DNA of 23,670 nucleotides from Bacteroidaceae bacterium (lineage in GTDB: Bacteria > Bacteroidota > Bacteroidia > Bacteroidales > Bacteroidaceae), in contig JAFTUV010000012.1 of the NCBI GenBank assembly GCA_017466065.1, positions 1 to 23,670 of the forward strand, read 5' to 3'. Shown piece after piece: positions 1 through 9,403 of this stretch; position 1 is the first letter of the stretch; every line of letters starts with the position of its first letter. Position numbers and translations under genes: made by a program. The notes under the pieces are model-generated. The model searched no databases. It had not been told where the DNA came from and saw only the letters and a program-made list of their open reading frames with translations.

Positions 1-89
1 AAAGATGCAGCTTGCTGCTGCATACACGCTAACTTATCGCAAGGTAAGTTAATATTAAGTTAAATAGTTAAAGTCGGAAGCGTCCGACA
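1..89. other. Row of short hairpins, possible structured RNA or 3' end of an upstream gene
   Basis: Three perfect or near-perfect hairpins follow one another. 5-11 pairs with 17-23 (ATGCAGC/GCTGCAT). 31-38 pairs with 43-50 around a GCAA tetraloop, with one G-T pair. 73-78 pairs with 83-88 (GTCGGA/TCCGAC). They lead directly into the terminator at 90-128. This could be the 3' part of a small RNA cut by the window edge. It could also be the tail of a plus-strand gene: one frame stays open from the edge to a TAA at 50-52, another to a TAA at 61-63. I do not recognise an RNA family. Confidence 0.3.
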
Positions 90-128
90 AAGAACAGCAT
101 CGTTGTGAAACGATGCTGTTCTTGTTTT
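90..128 (+). terminator. Intrinsic terminator of an upstream transcript
   Basis: A perfect 15-bp stem (90-104 with 109-123) closes on a GTGA tetraloop and is followed by a T-rich tract on the plus strand. It ends whatever is transcribed from the left of the window and insulates the efflux operon that starts at 245. Confidence 0.85.
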
Positions 129-196
129 AACCAACCACTGCCATATAAGACGAGCCGACACCTCTCCTACATTATTTTCCTAAAAGCCACAAAACC

Positions 197-258
197 ATAG
201 ACCTCGCCCGTGTGTTAATAATCTGCTTAACAGATTAAAGAACTATGACGAGGTCTAT
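197..258 (+). promoter_or_regulatory. Nested inverted repeats around the start codon of the efflux operon
   Basis: A perfect 10-bp inverted repeat has arms ATAGACCTCG (197-206) and CGAGGTCTAT (249-258). The right arm starts one base after the ATG at 245. Inside it lies a second perfect 7-bp inverted repeat, TAATCTG (219-225) and CAGATTA (231-237). As DNA the inner repeat resembles a dimeric repressor operator. As RNA the nested stems would hold the start codon in a closed structure. Regulation is inferred; no regulator gene is in the window and no consensus -7 box is visible here. Confidence 0.45.
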
Positions 259-1636
259 TTTTGTTTTTTTCATTCTACTGCTCGCCGCCCCCACGACAAA
301 GGGACAGGATGGCGAGAAATTCCTCACTTATTCGCTCCCCGACAGTTGGAACGACAACAGCTACGCGGAACAGACTATGCCCGATAATGACCTATGGTGG
401 AGAAACTTCGAGGATGCACAGCTCGACTCATTGATTACTGTTGCCACCCGACAGAATTTCTCGGCCCTCGCTGCCATTGAGAATATCAAACGGGCAAAGG
501 CAGTGTGGCGACAGGCTCAAAGTGCGATGTTGCCACAGGTGGCACTCTCGGCCGGATGGCAAAGGGCAAGAAGCAGCGGTAACACTGCATTGAGCGAGTA
601 CAGGGAGAGTGTCGGTGGATATTACAGTGCTGCTGTCAATGTAAATTGGCAGATAGATGTGTTTGGCGGCATTTATATGCGTTCAAAGACACAAAAAAGA
701 TTATTCCAAGCAACCGAGGAGGAGTATAGGGCGGTGATGGTGGCTCTGTGCGCAAACGTAGCATCGACCTACTTCTCCATTAAACAAGGAATGGCGCAGT
801 TGGAGGTGTTGCGCAATAATGTAGCTTCGCAGGAAGAGATTATAAAGATAGTAACATCGCGCTACAACAGCGGCCTTGCATCGAAGCTCGATGTGGCACA
901 ATCGAAAAGCGTATATTATAACACACTTGCACAAATTCCGGCAATGGAGGCGAGCATAAGCGGTTACCGCAACAGCTTGGCGGTGTTGCTCGGTTGCAGC
1001 CCGGGCGACCTTGACGAATGGCCTTCGCAGGTCACTGCACTGCCCTCTTATGTGGAGCCTGTGGAAATGGGCGTGCCGGCCACTCTGCTGCTCCGTCGCC
1101 CCGACATTCGCAAGGCCGAAAAGGAGATTGAGGCATACGCTGCCGCTCTTGGAGCTGCCAAACGCGACTGGTTGCCCGAATTTTACCTCACAGGCTCGGT
1201 GGGCTACGAGGCAGACAAACTGAAAGAGCTTCCCAACGCACGCAGCCTCACTTGGCAGATTGCTCCTGCAATGCAATGGAAACTGTTTACCGGTGGCGAC
1301 AGAATAAATGCCACACGCGAAGCACGGGCCACCCTTGAACAGAGTATTCTGTCGTTCAACAACAGCGTGCTGACGGCTATGCAGGAGGTTGAGAGTGCAA
1401 TGAGCCTGTACAGCAGTTCCATTGCACAAACAGTAGCCACAAAAGAGGCTGTGAACCAGTGCCGCGAAACGCTGGAACTTTCGCTCGAACTATACAAGCA
1501 GGGACTCACACAATTCCAGAATGTGCTCGATGCACAGCGCACCCTGCTCAGCTATCAGGACTATCTGGTGCAGGCACAAGGTGCGTCGCTAAAATCCCTT
1601 GTGCAACTATACGAAGCCCTTGGTGGCGGATGGTAA
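245..1636 (+). CDS. TolC/OprM-family outer-membrane efflux channel
   Basis: This 463-residue protein is the outer-membrane exit duct of an RND multidrug efflux pump, of the NodT/OprM type. Residues 1-20 form a signal peptide (hydrophobic FVFFILLLAA). The usual OprM lipobox cysteine is absent, so this channel appears to be cut by signal peptidase I rather than lipid-anchored. Two repeats rich in long helices follow, typical of the OEP domain, including segments such as LLLRRPDIRKAEKEIEAY and FKLFTGG-like strand ends. The ATG at 245 is the only start that includes the signal peptide. It is the first gene of a three-gene operon, 20 bases before the adaptor gene. The family assignment is firm; the substrate cannot be told from sequence. 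Confidence 0.92.
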   Translation: MTRSIFVFFILLLAAPTTKGQDGEKFLTYSLPDSWNDNSYAEQTMPDNDLWWRNFEDAQLDSLITVATRQNFSALAAIENIKRAKAVWRQAQSAMLPQVALSAGWQRARSSGNTALSEYRESVGGYYSAAVNVNWQIDVFGGIYMRSKTQKRLFQATEEEYRAVMVALCANVASTYFSIKQGMAQLEVLRNNVASQEEIIKIVTSRYNSGLASKLDVAQSKSVYYNTLAQIPAMEASISGYRNSLAVLLGCSPGDLDEWPSQVTALPSYVEPVEMGVPATLLLRRPDIRKAEKEIEAYAAALGAAKRDWLPEFYLTGSVGYEADKLKELPNARSLTWQIAPAMQWKLFTGGDRINATREARATLEQSILSFNNSVLTAMQEVESAMSLYSSSIAQTVATKEAVNQCRETLELSLELYKQGLTQFQNVLDAQRTLLSYQDYLVQAQGASLKSLVQLYEALGGGW

Positions 1637-1656
1637 TAAACCCATAAACAACATAT

Positions 1657-2772
1657 ATGAAAAAGATTATAACAACAGCCGTAACAGTGGCAGCCATCCT
1701 CACGACCGCCTGCCAAAAAAGTGGCGAACAGAGCAACGCCACCGCAGCTCTGCCGGTGGAGGTTGCCAAGCCCATCACACGCGAAGTAACCCTCACGCGC
1801 GAATACCCGGGGTATCTCGATGCCGACGCCACACTATCCATTGTGGGACGGGCAAGCGGCACCCTGCTGATGCAGAATTACACTCCCGGCAGCAGGGTGA
1901 AAAAGGGTACCACGCTATTCATTATAGAACCCACGCTCTACGAAAATGCCGTAACACAGGCCGAAGCGGCATTGAGCACTGCCCAAGCGGAACTTGAATA
2001 TGCACTGAGCAATTACGAGAGGATGCAACAGGCGGCGGCAAGCGATGCTGTGAGCCAGATTGAGGTGTTGCAGGCTAAAAGCAATGTAAAGAGCTACACT
2101 GCGAAAGTAAACAATGCAAAAGCAGCATTGAGCACCGCACGCACCAATCTCGGCTACTGCTATGTGAAGGCCCCTATGGACGGGGTTGTGGGCATAGAGA
2201 ACTATTCGGTGGGCACATATATCCCCGGAGCGGCAAGCCCTGTGGAGCTGTGCAGGATGTATAAGGACAACAAGATGTATGCCTACTTCGACATTACCGA
2301 CAACCAATGGCTGGTGAAGCAACGGCGCGACAATGAGGTGGGCAAAGAGGAGTATATAACCTTCACGCTGGGCAACGATCGATATTTCAGTTGGAAGGCC
2401 AAGATGGATTATCTGTCGCCCGACATAAATTTGAGCACCGGCACACTGCGTGTGAGGGCGGAGCTTGACAACAGCAATCTGTTTCTAAAACCGGGCAGCT
2501 ACATAAGCGTAGTGCTGCCTTACGAGAAAATAGAGAATGGCATTCTTGTGAGAGATGCCTCGATAGGCACCGACCAGCTGGGGAAATACCTATATGTGGT
2601 AAACGACAGCAACATTGTGCAGTATCGCAGCATTGAGACAGGCAACCTTGTGGAAGATACGTTGCGACTCGTCACAGGCGGATTGCGACCCGGTGAGCGT
2701 TATGTTACAAAAGCCCTGCTCAAAGTGCGCAACGGAATGCGCGTAACACCCATTATGGAGGGCAGAGAATAA
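1657..2772 (+). CDS. RND efflux periplasmic adaptor (membrane fusion protein) lipoprotein
   Basis: This 371-residue AcrA/MexA-type adaptor links the inner-membrane pump to the outer-membrane channel. The N-terminus has a clear lipobox (LTTAC, Cys19), so it should be lipid-anchored. Around residues 50-75 (GRASGTLLMQNYTPGSRVKKG) is the first half of the lipoyl barrel. About 80-155 is a helical hairpin rich in Ala, Gln and Glu. The barrel closes near YVKAPMDGVVG, and the beta-barrel and membrane-proximal domains follow. Length is normal for the family. It sits 20 bases after the channel gene and 22 before the pump gene, consistent with one transcript. Confidence 0.95.
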   Translation: MKKIITTAVTVAAILTTACQKSGEQSNATAALPVEVAKPITREVTLTREYPGYLDADATLSIVGRASGTLLMQNYTPGSRVKKGTTLFIIEPTLYENAVTQAEAALSTAQAELEYALSNYERMQQAAASDAVSQIEVLQAKSNVKSYTAKVNNAKAALSTARTNLGYCYVKAPMDGVVGIENYSVGTYIPGAASPVELCRMYKDNKMYAYFDITDNQWLVKQRRDNEVGKEEYITFTLGNDRYFSWKAKMDYLSPDINLSTGTLRVRAELDNSNLFLKPGSYISVVLPYEKIENGILVRDASIGTDQLGKYLYVVNDSNIVQYRSIETGNLVEDTLRLVTGGLRPGERYVTKALLKVRNGMRVTPIMEGRE

Positions 2773-2794
2773 AAACGTACAAACAGAATAAATT

Positions 2795-5700
2795 ATGAAT
2801 TTCTCAAAATTCTTTATCGAACGGCCCATATTTGCGACGGTATTGTCGCTGTTGCTGCTGGTGGCAGGAGGTGCCGCGCTGTTCGTTCTTCCCATAGACC
2901 AATATCCCTCGATAACCCCTCCCACGGTGCAGGTAAATGCAGTGTACCCGGGTGCCAATGCCGAAACTATTGCACAGACTGTGGGAATACCCATCGAGCA
3001 GCAGGTGAACGGAGTGGATAATATGATTTATATGAGTTCTACCTCCTCGTCGTCGGGCACATACAGGCTCACCGTTACATTTGAGGTGGGAACCGACATT
3101 GATATGGCGACGGTGCTGGTGCAGAACAGGGTGAACATTGCTATGAATTCCTTGCCGGCCGAGGTTGTCCAGCAGGGTGTGACGGTGCAGAAGCAGTCGT
3201 CGAACGTGGTGCTTTTCATTACCCTCACGGGCGACAGCACATATAACCAGCTCTATCTGTCGAACTATGCAGAATTGCAGATTGTGGACCAGCTCACACG
3301 CACCCCGGGAGTGGGCTCGGTCAATATTATGGGTGCCGGCAACTACTCTATGCGCGTGTGGCTCAACCCCGAGGCTATGCGCATAAGAGGAATTTCCCCT
3401 GCCGAGGTGTATCAGGCAATTTCGAAACAGAACCTTGCAATTTCGGCAGGTTATGTGGGACAGACGCTCGGGGCCGGTGCCGACAATGCCTTCCAATATA
3501 CTCTCAATGTGCAGGGGCGTTTGAAGGACGCCGAGGAGTTTGCCAACATTGTGATACGCAACAACGGGGTGGAGATGCTGCGTCTGCGCGATATTGCCGA
3601 CATTGAGATTGGCAGCGAAACATACGCCTCTTCGTCGCGACTGCGAGGGAAGCCTACCGCTGCTCTTGCCGTGTATCAGTTGCCCGGTTCAAGCTCGCTT
3701 GCAGTGTCGAAGGCTGTGAGGGAGAAGATGGAAGAGCTTGGCGAGAGTTTCCCACCACAGGTGGAATATCAGATTGCGCTCGACACTACCGATGTTATGC
3801 GCAGCTCCATACACGAGGTATTATACACTTTTGTGGAGACTACCGTGCTTGTTATTCTTGTAATTTTCCTGTTTCTGCAAAATTGGCGGGCGACGCTCAT
3901 TCCCTGCCTCACTATTCCTGTGTCGCTCATAGGCACTCTTGCGGTGATGGAACTGCTCGACTTTTCCATCAACACCCTCTCGCTGTTCGGGCTGATACTC
4001 GCCATTGCCATTGTGGTGGACGATGCTATTGTGGTGGTGGAGAATGCCACGCGCATTCTCGACGATGAGAACCTGCCGCCACGCGAAGCTACCGAGAAGG
4101 CGATGCGTGAAATTTCGGGGCCCATCGTGGGTGTTGTATTGGTGATGATGGCCGTGTTTATCCCCACCACAATGATTAGCGGAATTTCGGGGCAGATGTA
4201 CAAGCAATTTGCCCTCACCATAGCCACGGCCACGCTGTTGAGCGGTTTTAATTCACTCACACTCACTCCGGCCCTGTGTGCACTGCTGCTCCGCCCCACA
4301 AGAGAGAGAAAGCTGGGGCGTTTCTTCACGGCATTCAACAAGGGGTACGATGCTATGCAACGGCTCTACGACAGGAGCGTGGGCTACCTCTTGCGACGGG
4401 CAGGCCTTGCGGCCATAAGTTTCGTTGCAATGTCGGTGCTGGCACTCATTATGTTCAGCAAATGGCCCACGACATTCATTCCCGAGGAGGATGACGGATA
4501 TTTCATCATAGCCGTGCAACTACCGCCTGCCGCATCGCTTGCACGCACCGAGGCTGTTGCCGCAAAGGTCGAAAAGATTGTTTCGGCCTACCCCGAGGTT
4601 AAGACCAATATAAGCATAAGCGGTTACAGCATACTGAACAACGGACAGCAGAGCAATGCTGCCAGCGTATTTGTGGTGCTTAAAGATTGGAGCGAGCGCA
4701 AGAAGGCCGAAGAGAAAGCCGCTGCCATTGTGGAGCGTTTCAATCGCCAAGCATATATTGAGATTGAGGAGGCGCAGTGCTTTGCCATAGTGCCGCCGGC
4801 AATTCCGGGAATAGGCAACATTGGAGGATTGCAGTTGCAGTTGGAGGACCGCAAGGCATTGGGGCTCACCGAAATGCAGAAGGGTGTCGATGCTATTGTC
4901 GCCAATTACACAGAGGCTCCGGCAGTGGAGAGTGTGAACAGTTCCTATGAGGCCGATGTTCCGCAATATTTTCTTAACATCGACCGCGAGAAGGCTATCT
5001 CTATGGGGCTGGATATGGGCGCGGTGCTCTCTACATTAAGCTATTATATGGGTGCAATTTATGTCAACGACTTTGTGATGCTCGGACGAATATGGCAGGT
5101 GAAGATGGCAGCCGGCGAAAAGAGCCAGAAGGTTATCGATAATGTGCTGGGGCTGAGCCTTGCCAACAACAAGGGTGAAATGGTGCCGTTCAGCAGTTTC
5201 ATAAAGGCCGAGGAGATTTTGGGCATCGACCAGCTGGGACGCTACAATATGTACAACAGTGCGACTATCACCTGCAACGTGGCACAGGGTTTCAGTTCGA
5301 GCGAGGCGATGAAGGATATTGAACAGCTGTTGCGGGCCGAGCTTGGCAACGAATTCGGCTTTGAGTGGACGGGTGTAGCCTATCAGGAAAAAACCGCCGG
5401 CAGCAGCACCACCATTATATTTATTCTTGCCATACTTGTGGCCTATCTGGTGCTCGCGGCACAATATGAGAGCTGGGGAAGCCCCGTGGCGGCAATCACC
5501 GGCGTACCTATTGCCCTGCTTGGCGCAATCATTGGCTGTTGGGTATTCGATATTCCCGTGAGCATATACACGCAGGTGGGAATTATTCTGCTCATTGCAT
5601 TGAGCGCGAAGAACGGTATTCTCATTGTGGAGTTTGCAAGGGATTTTCGTGCGGCAGGGAACAGCATAAGGCAGAGTGCCGCCGAGGCCGGACACGTGCG

Positions 5701-5926
5701 TTTGCGCCCTATTCTTATGACCTCTTTTGCCTTTGTATTAGGTGTAATGCCGTTACTCTTTGCCGGTGGCGCAGGAGCAAACGCCCGCCTCTCGTTGGGC
5801 GCGGCGGTAGTGTTCGGAATGTTGCTCAACACCATTGTGGCAACGCTCTATATTCCCAACTGGTATGAATGGGTGCAGATGTTGGAGGAGAAGCTGCGCG
5901 GGAAAAGCCACGAAAAGAAAAAATAG
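2795..5926 (+). CDS. RND multidrug efflux pump, inner-membrane subunit (AcrB/MexB type, HAE1 family)
   Basis: This 1043-residue proton-driven transporter is full length for the hydrophobe/amphiphile RND family. It begins with the family hallmark [15 protein letters not shown] and TM1. Two large periplasmic loops separate TM1 from TM2 and TM7 from TM8. The proton-relay aspartate pair in TM4 is present at about residues 409-410 ([15 protein letters not shown]). The TM10 lysine is present in [16 protein letters not shown]. The C-terminal tail is short and basic. It is the last gene of the operon, followed by a terminator. It should act with the adaptor and channel to export drugs, bile salts, detergents or metabolites; the substrate is not predictable here. 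Confidence 0.97.
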   Translation: MNFSKFFIERPIFATVLSLLLLVAGGAALFVLPIDQYPSITPPTVQVNAVYPGANAETIAQTVGIPIEQQVNGVDNMIYMSSTSSSSGTYRLTVTFEVGTDIDMATVLVQNRVNIAMNSLPAEVVQQGVTVQKQSSNVVLFITLTGDSTYNQLYLSNYAELQIVDQLTRTPGVGSVNIMGAGNYSMRVWLNPEAMRIRGISPAEVYQAISKQNLAISAGYVGQTLGAGADNAFQYTLNVQGRLKDAEEFANIVIRNNGVEMLRLRDIADIEIGSETYASSSRLRGKPTAALAVYQLPGSSSLAVSKAVREKMEELGESFPPQVEYQIALDTTDVMRSSIHEVLYTFVETTVLVILVIFLFLQNWRATLIPCLTIPVSLIGTLAVMELLDFSINTLSLFGLILAIAIVVDDAIVVVENATRILDDENLPPREATEKAMREISGPIVGVVLVMMAVFIPTTMISGISGQMYKQFALTIATATLLSGFNSLTLTPALCALLLRPTRERKLGRFFTAFNKGYDAMQRLYDRSVGYLLRRAGLAAISFVAMSVLALIMFSKWPTTFIPEEDDGYFIIAVQLPPAASLARTEAVAAKVEKIVSAYPEVKTNISISGYSILNNGQQSNAASVFVVLKDWSERKKAEEKAAAIVERFNRQAYIEIEEAQCFAIVPPAIPGIGNIGGLQLQLEDRKALGLTEMQKGVDAIVANYTEAPAVESVNSSYEADVPQYFLNIDREKAISMGLDMGAVLSTLSYYMGAIYVNDFVMLGRIWQVKMAAGEKSQKVIDNVLGLSLANNKGEMVPFSSFIKAEEILGIDQLGRYNMYNSATITCNVAQGFSSSEAMKDIEQLLRAELGNEFGFEWTGVAYQEKTAGSSTTIIFILAILVAYLVLAAQYESWGSPVAAITGVPIALLGAIIGCWVFDIPVSIYTQVGIILLIALSAKNGILIVEFARDFRAAGNSIRQSAAEAGHVRLRPILMTSFAFVLGVMPLLFAGGAGANARLSLGAAVVFGMLLNTIVATLYIPNWYEWVQMLEEKLRGKSHEKKK

Positions 5927-5944
5927 GACAAAAAGTGAGAGTCG

Positions 5945-5983
5945 ATGAGGGTGGCCCAAAAGAAAGGGCGCCCTCATGTTTTA
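5945..5983 (+). terminator. Terminator of the RND efflux operon
   Basis: A GC-rich hairpin has ATGAGGG (5945-5951) pairing with CCCTCAT (5971-5977) and GCCC (5954-5957) pairing with GGGC (5966-5969), with a small internal mismatch. GTTTTATT follows. Confidence 0.8.
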
Positions 5984-6075
5984 TTATTCAAGAATACTTT
6001 TTATTACTCAATTCCGTAAATTTACATAAAATCACATCATTTAACCATTTTTAACTACGGGGGGGTAATTTCTAA

Positions 6076-6083
6076 TATCTTTG
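6076..6083 (+). promoter_or_regulatory. Bacteroidota -7 promoter element for the small lipoprotein gene
   Basis: TATCTTTG matches TAnnTTTG exactly, 53 bases before the ATG at 6137. No clear TTTG -33 box is seen at the expected distance; a GGGGGGG run lies just upstream. The 5' leader would be about 45 bases and AT-rich. Confidence 0.55.
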
Positions 6084-6136
6084 ACTTACATTTGCCTGCG
6101 AAAAGAAATATTAACACAAATTAAAATTTATTTATT

Positions 6137-6595
6137 ATGAAAAAGACATTTATCTACAAAATGTTACCTGTGCTTTTTATAGCATTGACAAGTTTCGGTT
6201 TCACATCTTGCAGCGATGGTGGTGGAGAAGAACCCAGCCCCTTGGCTCTTGGTATGTTGATACAACAACCGCAGCCGACAAATAAACTTGTTGGGACTTG
6301 GGAGGCAAGAGTTGATGAACCCGGAGAAAGATACACTTATCGCTTCACTTTTGACAATGACGGTCATTGCACCGAAAGAATCGATATTACAATAACAAGC
6401 GGTAACGGCGTTTACACCGACTATGAGGAGGCGAGCTACTTGTATGAGTATGACGAAGAAGGAAGAATACTCTATTTGAAAGACAAAAGAAGCGGACTGC
6501 GTGTGAAATATTATGGAGTAGAATACGGAGAGGGCACAATGTCTTTAATCAATTATGAGAAAGGAACCTATATTGTATTCACAAAGATTGCTTAA
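6137..6595 (+). CDS. Small lipocalin-like lipoprotein, function unknown
   Basis: This 152-residue protein has a lipoprotein signal ending at the lipobox FTSC (Cys25). An acidic GGGEE linker follows, which in Bacteroidota can direct surface export of lipoproteins. The mature part opens with LVGTWEARV and then alternates short strands (YTYRFTFDNDGHC, YLYEYDEEGRILYL, GTMSLINYEKGTYIVFTKI). That pattern matches the lipocalin-like small beta-barrel lipoproteins common in this phylum. It has its own promoter and terminator, so it is probably a single-gene unit. The fold call is a pattern judgement and the ligand is unknown. Confidence 0.75.
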   Translation: MKKTFIYKMLPVLFIALTSFGFTSCSDGGGEEPSPLALGMLIQQPQPTNKLVGTWEARVDEPGERYTYRFTFDNDGHCTERIDITITSGNGVYTDYEEASYLYEYDEEGRILYLKDKRSGLRVKYYGVEYGEGTMSLINYEKGTYIVFTKIA

Positions 6596-6616
6596 AATAC
6601 TTTTCCTATACTTGAC

Positions 6617-6667
6617 TATATAATAAATGTGCGCCACACTTTTTATGTGGCGCACATTTATTATATA
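6617..6667. terminator. Bidirectional terminator between the lipoprotein gene and the thioesterase gene
   Basis: A perfect 22-bp inverted repeat (6617-6638 with 6646-6667) has a 7-base loop. Its GC-rich core (GTGCGCCACA) is flanked by A/T-rich outer arms, so it provides a U-tract on either strand. It lies between two convergent genes. Confidence 0.88.
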
Positions 6668-6673
6668 CCTAAT

Positions 6674-7423
6674 CTAATCGGCTATTGGTGTGAATGTCAG
6701 TTCGCAGCGCGAGGCTGTTGCGCCATTTTCCTTTGTCACCTGCGCGATGTAACGGTTCTCCTCAATCTGTTTAATGCCGTAGGAGAGTTCCTCGGTAGCC
6801 TCGCCCTCCTGCATATAGCTTATGACAAAGCCTGTGGGAGCGTGGGTTCTCATATAGGAGAGGGGGAAGGAGTCGAGTATATGTTCCAGCGTGCGGATGC
6901 TGTTCATATGACCGTTTATATCAACGTCGCTGTATTGCGGATGGCGACGGAAGGTAACCTCCTCTACCGGGGTGCGGGGTATCGTGGGGATGCGGTGCAA
7001 CGGCAATGGTTCATCGGGCAGGATACATTCGAGAAGGCGTTGCCCTATTTCTTTGTTAAGGTCGACCGCTGTGCGGCTCTTTAAATCCATAAGCGCAAAT
7101 GTGGCGATGGACGATGCAAGAATGTTGCCATCCTCGTCAATTACGCGGAAACAGCGGTCGGTAAAGCCGTGATAGAGGTTACGCACCCACGTTTCTATAT
7201 AATACCGCTCACGCCACAATGGCACCCGTTCTACCTTAACTGCCATACGGGCAAGGACCCAGCCGAGCCTTGTTGTTGCACCAAACCCGCGAGCTTCGCC
7301 GTGACGGCCGCCACTGGTTAGCATCTGGTTACAAAGTGTCGACAGGCGCACCCGTCCGGTGCCATCGACAAGGAACGTTTCGGCGTAAAAGGTGAAACGG
7401 TCTATTTTAGGACTACTGTTCAT
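6674..7423 (-). CDS. Acyl-ACP thioesterase (FatA/FatB family, double hotdog fold)
   Basis: This 249-residue enzyme hydrolyses acyl-acyl-carrier-protein to free fatty acid and ACP in the cytoplasm. The first hotdog covers about residues 5-125, with WVLARMAVKVERVP and ETWVRNLYHGFTDRCFRV. The second begins near 155 and contains the catalytic signature DVDINGHMNS (Asp168, Asn170, His172, Asn174). That signature corresponds to the DxNxHxxN motif of plant and bacterial acyl-ACP thioesterases. I start at the ATG at 7423. The frame extends to a TTG at 7453, but that codon overlaps the -7 box (7451-7458) and would lie upstream of the transcript start. It lies downstream of the ABC-F gene on the same strand, with its own probable promoter. 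Confidence 0.9.
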   Translation of the reverse strand: MNSSPKIDRFTFYAETFLVDGTGRVRLSTLCNQMLTSGGRHGEARGFGATTRLGWVLARMAVKVERVPLWRERYYIETWVRNLYHGFTDRCFRVIDEDGNILASSIATFALMDLKSRTAVDLNKEIGQRLLECILPDEPLPLHRIPTIPRTPVEEVTFRRHPQYSDVDINGHMNSIRTLEHILDSFPLSYMRTHAPTGFVISYMQEGEATEELSYGIKQIEENRYIAQVTKENGATASRCELTFTPIAD

Positions 7424-7450
7424 ATTGTTTTTGTTTGATTGTGTACGATG

Positions 7451-7458
7451 CAAAATTA
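7451..7458 (-). promoter_or_regulatory. -7 promoter element for the acyl-ACP thioesterase
   Basis: The minus strand reads TAATTTTG, an exact TAnnTTTG match, 27 bases before the ATG at 7423. It settles the start choice. No TTTG -33 box is seen at the expected distance. Confidence 0.5.
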
Positions 7459-7509
7459 GCTAAAAGATAGCTTAATCGTGTACCTGTTTTACCATATTTT
7501 TTTACATAA

Positions 7510-9384
7510 TCACTTCGCAAACTCATCAAGTTCGAGCCAGCGAAGAGTTTTTTCGTCTATAAGCTCTATTACCTGCTGTATGCGCAGCGATTTTTCCAAC
7601 AGGGCTTCTGTGGCAAGTGTTCCGCTGCTCATCTCCTGCTCCAACGTGCTCTTCTCTTCTTCGAGCTCCATAATTTCCGTTTCCAGCGTTTCATACTCAC
7701 GTTTCTCCTTGAAGGTGAGCTTGCGTTTCTCTTCGGAGCGGTGATTCTGCTTGACGAGGGCAGCCTTTGCCGCTTGCGCGGCTGCATTTTTGGCAGCGGC
7801 TGCACGCTCCTCGTCGCGCCACTCGCGATAGTCGGTGTAATTGCCGGGAAAGTCCTTTATGTTGCCCTCACCGTTAAAGACAAATAAGTGGTCGACCACG
7901 CGGTCCATAAAATAGCGGTCGTGGCTCACCACAATGACACAGCCTTTAAAATCGTTCAAATACTCTTCGAGCACCTGCAAGGTCTCTATGTCAAGGTCGT
8001 TGGTGGGCTCGTCGAGGACAAGGAAGTTGGGGTTGCTCATCAGCACGGTGCACAGATAAAGACGCCGTTTCTCGCCACCGCTTAATTTATAGACATAGCT
8101 GTATTGCTTCTCGGGCGAAAAAAGAAAATGTTGAAGGAATTGCGAGGCTGTGAGCATCTTACCGCCCACGAGAATAACCTCGGCAATGTTCTTTACAACA
8201 TCTATTACCTTCATCTGCTCGTCGAACGAGAGGCCATCTTGGCTGTAATATCCCCATTTTACAGTTTCGCCCACTTCTATTGTACCGCTGTCGGGGGCTA
8301 CCCTGCCGAGAAGCATTTTTATGAATGTGGACTTGCCGGTACCATTGTTACCTACAATACCCAGCTTTTCGTATCGTGCGAATGTGTAATAAAAATCGTT
8401 TGTGATTATCTTGCCGGGAAAGGCCTTGGAGATTGCACGCATCACAAATATCTTGTTGCCGATGTACTGCGCCTTCACTTCGAGCGACACGCGAGGGTCG
8501 TCGCGCATTGCGGCAGCCTTCTCTTCGAGCTTGTAGAAAGCGTCGATACGATATTTTGCCTTGTGGGCGCGGGCCTGTGGCTGACGACGCATCCAATCGA
8601 GTTCCTTGCGCAGCAGATTACGGGCGCGAGCCACCTCCACTGCCTGATTTTGCAGGCGTTCCTCGCGCCGTTGAAGGAAGTAGCTGTAATTGCCGTTGTA
8701 ACGATAGAGCACATTATCGTCTATTTCTATTATGGTGTTGCAAACATTGTCGAGAAAATAGCGGTCGTGAGTAACCATAAGCAGGCTGCAAGCGGTGCGC
8801 GAGAGATAATCTTCGAGCCACTCGACCATTTCCATATCAAGATGGTTGGTGGGCTCGTCGAGAATCATAAGTTCGGGCTGTTCAATGAGCACCGAGGCGA
8901 GGGCTATGCGTTTCTTCTGGCCGCCCGAGAGTTCCTTTACAGGCTGGTCGAAACGTGATATTTTAAGCTTGCCCAGCACCTGCTTGGCACGGTTCTCATA
9001 GTCCCACGCTTCGAGGCGGTCCATCTCCTCCATAAGATGTTGCAACGCCTTTTCGTCGCCGGCCTCCACCGCCCGTTCGTAACGTGCTATAACATCGGCC
9101 TTCTCGATGTTGCGTCGCAAGCAGGCCTCTATAACCGTGAGTTCTCCATCAAAATCGGGCTCCTGTTCCAGATAGCCAACCCTTATGCCGCCGCGAAGGG
9201 TTATTCGCCCCTCGTCGCAAGGTTCTTCGCCGGCAATAATCTTCAACAGGGTGCTTTTGCCCCGGCCGTTACGGGCTATGAGCCCTATGCGTTGCCGCTC
9301 CTCGACCGTGAATGAGATATTGGTGAAAAGTTCAAGGTCGCCGAAGCGTTTGGAAATTCCTTCTATTTGTAAATCTATCGCCAT
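7510..9384 (-). CDS. ABC-F family ATPase (Uup-like, ribosome-associated)
   Basis: This 624-residue protein has two ATP-binding cassettes on one chain and no membrane domain, the ABC-F layout. Cassette 1 has a Walker A at about 37-45 (ARNGRGKST), signature LSGGQ at 152-156 and Walker B LMILDEP at 172-178. Cassette 2 has Walker A GNNGTGKST at 345-353, signature LSGGE at 434-438 and Walker B LVLDEP. The charged helical linker between them spans about 240-300 (ERLQNQAVEVARARNLLRK). A C-terminal coiled coil fills about 525-620, as in Uup. ABC-F proteins bind the ribosomal E site and relieve stalled translation; some give antibiotic resistance, but the Uup-like tail argues for the housekeeping type. 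The first cassette's P-loop starts with Ala instead of Gly. Confidence 0.92.
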   Translation of the reverse strand: MAIDLQIEGISKRFGDLELFTNISFTVEERQRIGLIARNGRGKSTLLKIIAGEEPCDEGRITLRGGIRVGYLEQEPDFDGELTVIEACLRRNIEKADVIARYERAVEAGDEKALQHLMEEMDRLEAWDYENRAKQVLGKLKISRFDQPVKELSGGQKKRIALASVLIEQPELMILDEPTNHLDMEMVEWLEDYLSRTACSLLMVTHDRYFLDNVCNTIIEIDDNVLYRYNGNYSYFLQRREERLQNQAVEVARARNLLRKELDWMRRQPQARAHKAKYRIDAFYKLEEKAAAMRDDPRVSLEVKAQYIGNKIFVMRAISKAFPGKIITNDFYYTFARYEKLGIVGNNGTGKSTFIKMLLGRVAPDSGTIEVGETVKWGYYSQDGLSFDEQMKVIDVVKNIAEVILVGGKMLTASQFLQHFLFSPEKQYSYVYKLSGGEKRRLYLCTVLMSNPNFLVLDEPTNDLDIETLQVLEEYLNDFKGCVIVVSHDRYFMDRVVDHLFVFNGEGNIKDFPGNYTDYREWRDEERAAAAKNAAAQAAKAALVKQNHRSEEKRKLTFKEKREYETLETEIMELEEEKSTLEQEMSSGTLATEALLEKSLRIQQVIELIDEKTLRWLELDEFAK

Positions 9385-9403
9385 ATATACATTTTATCGG
9401 AGG

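Noticed and set aside
701..1429. A 242-codon minus-strand open frame inside the outer-membrane channel gene
   Set aside because: Its translation is rich in Cys and His with no domain pattern; it is the antisense shadow of a well-supported gene.
6629..7084. A plus-strand open frame overlapping the thioesterase gene
   Set aside because: It starts inside the bidirectional terminator and is antisense to the thioesterase; no supporting motif.
7424..7453. A TTG start for the thioesterase
   Set aside because: It overlaps the -7 promoter box; the ATG at 7423 fits the family better.
8104..8958. A 284-codon plus-strand open frame inside the ABC-F gene
   Set aside because: It is antisense to a complete, motif-rich ABC-F protein, and its translation is rich in His and Cys with no recognisable domain.
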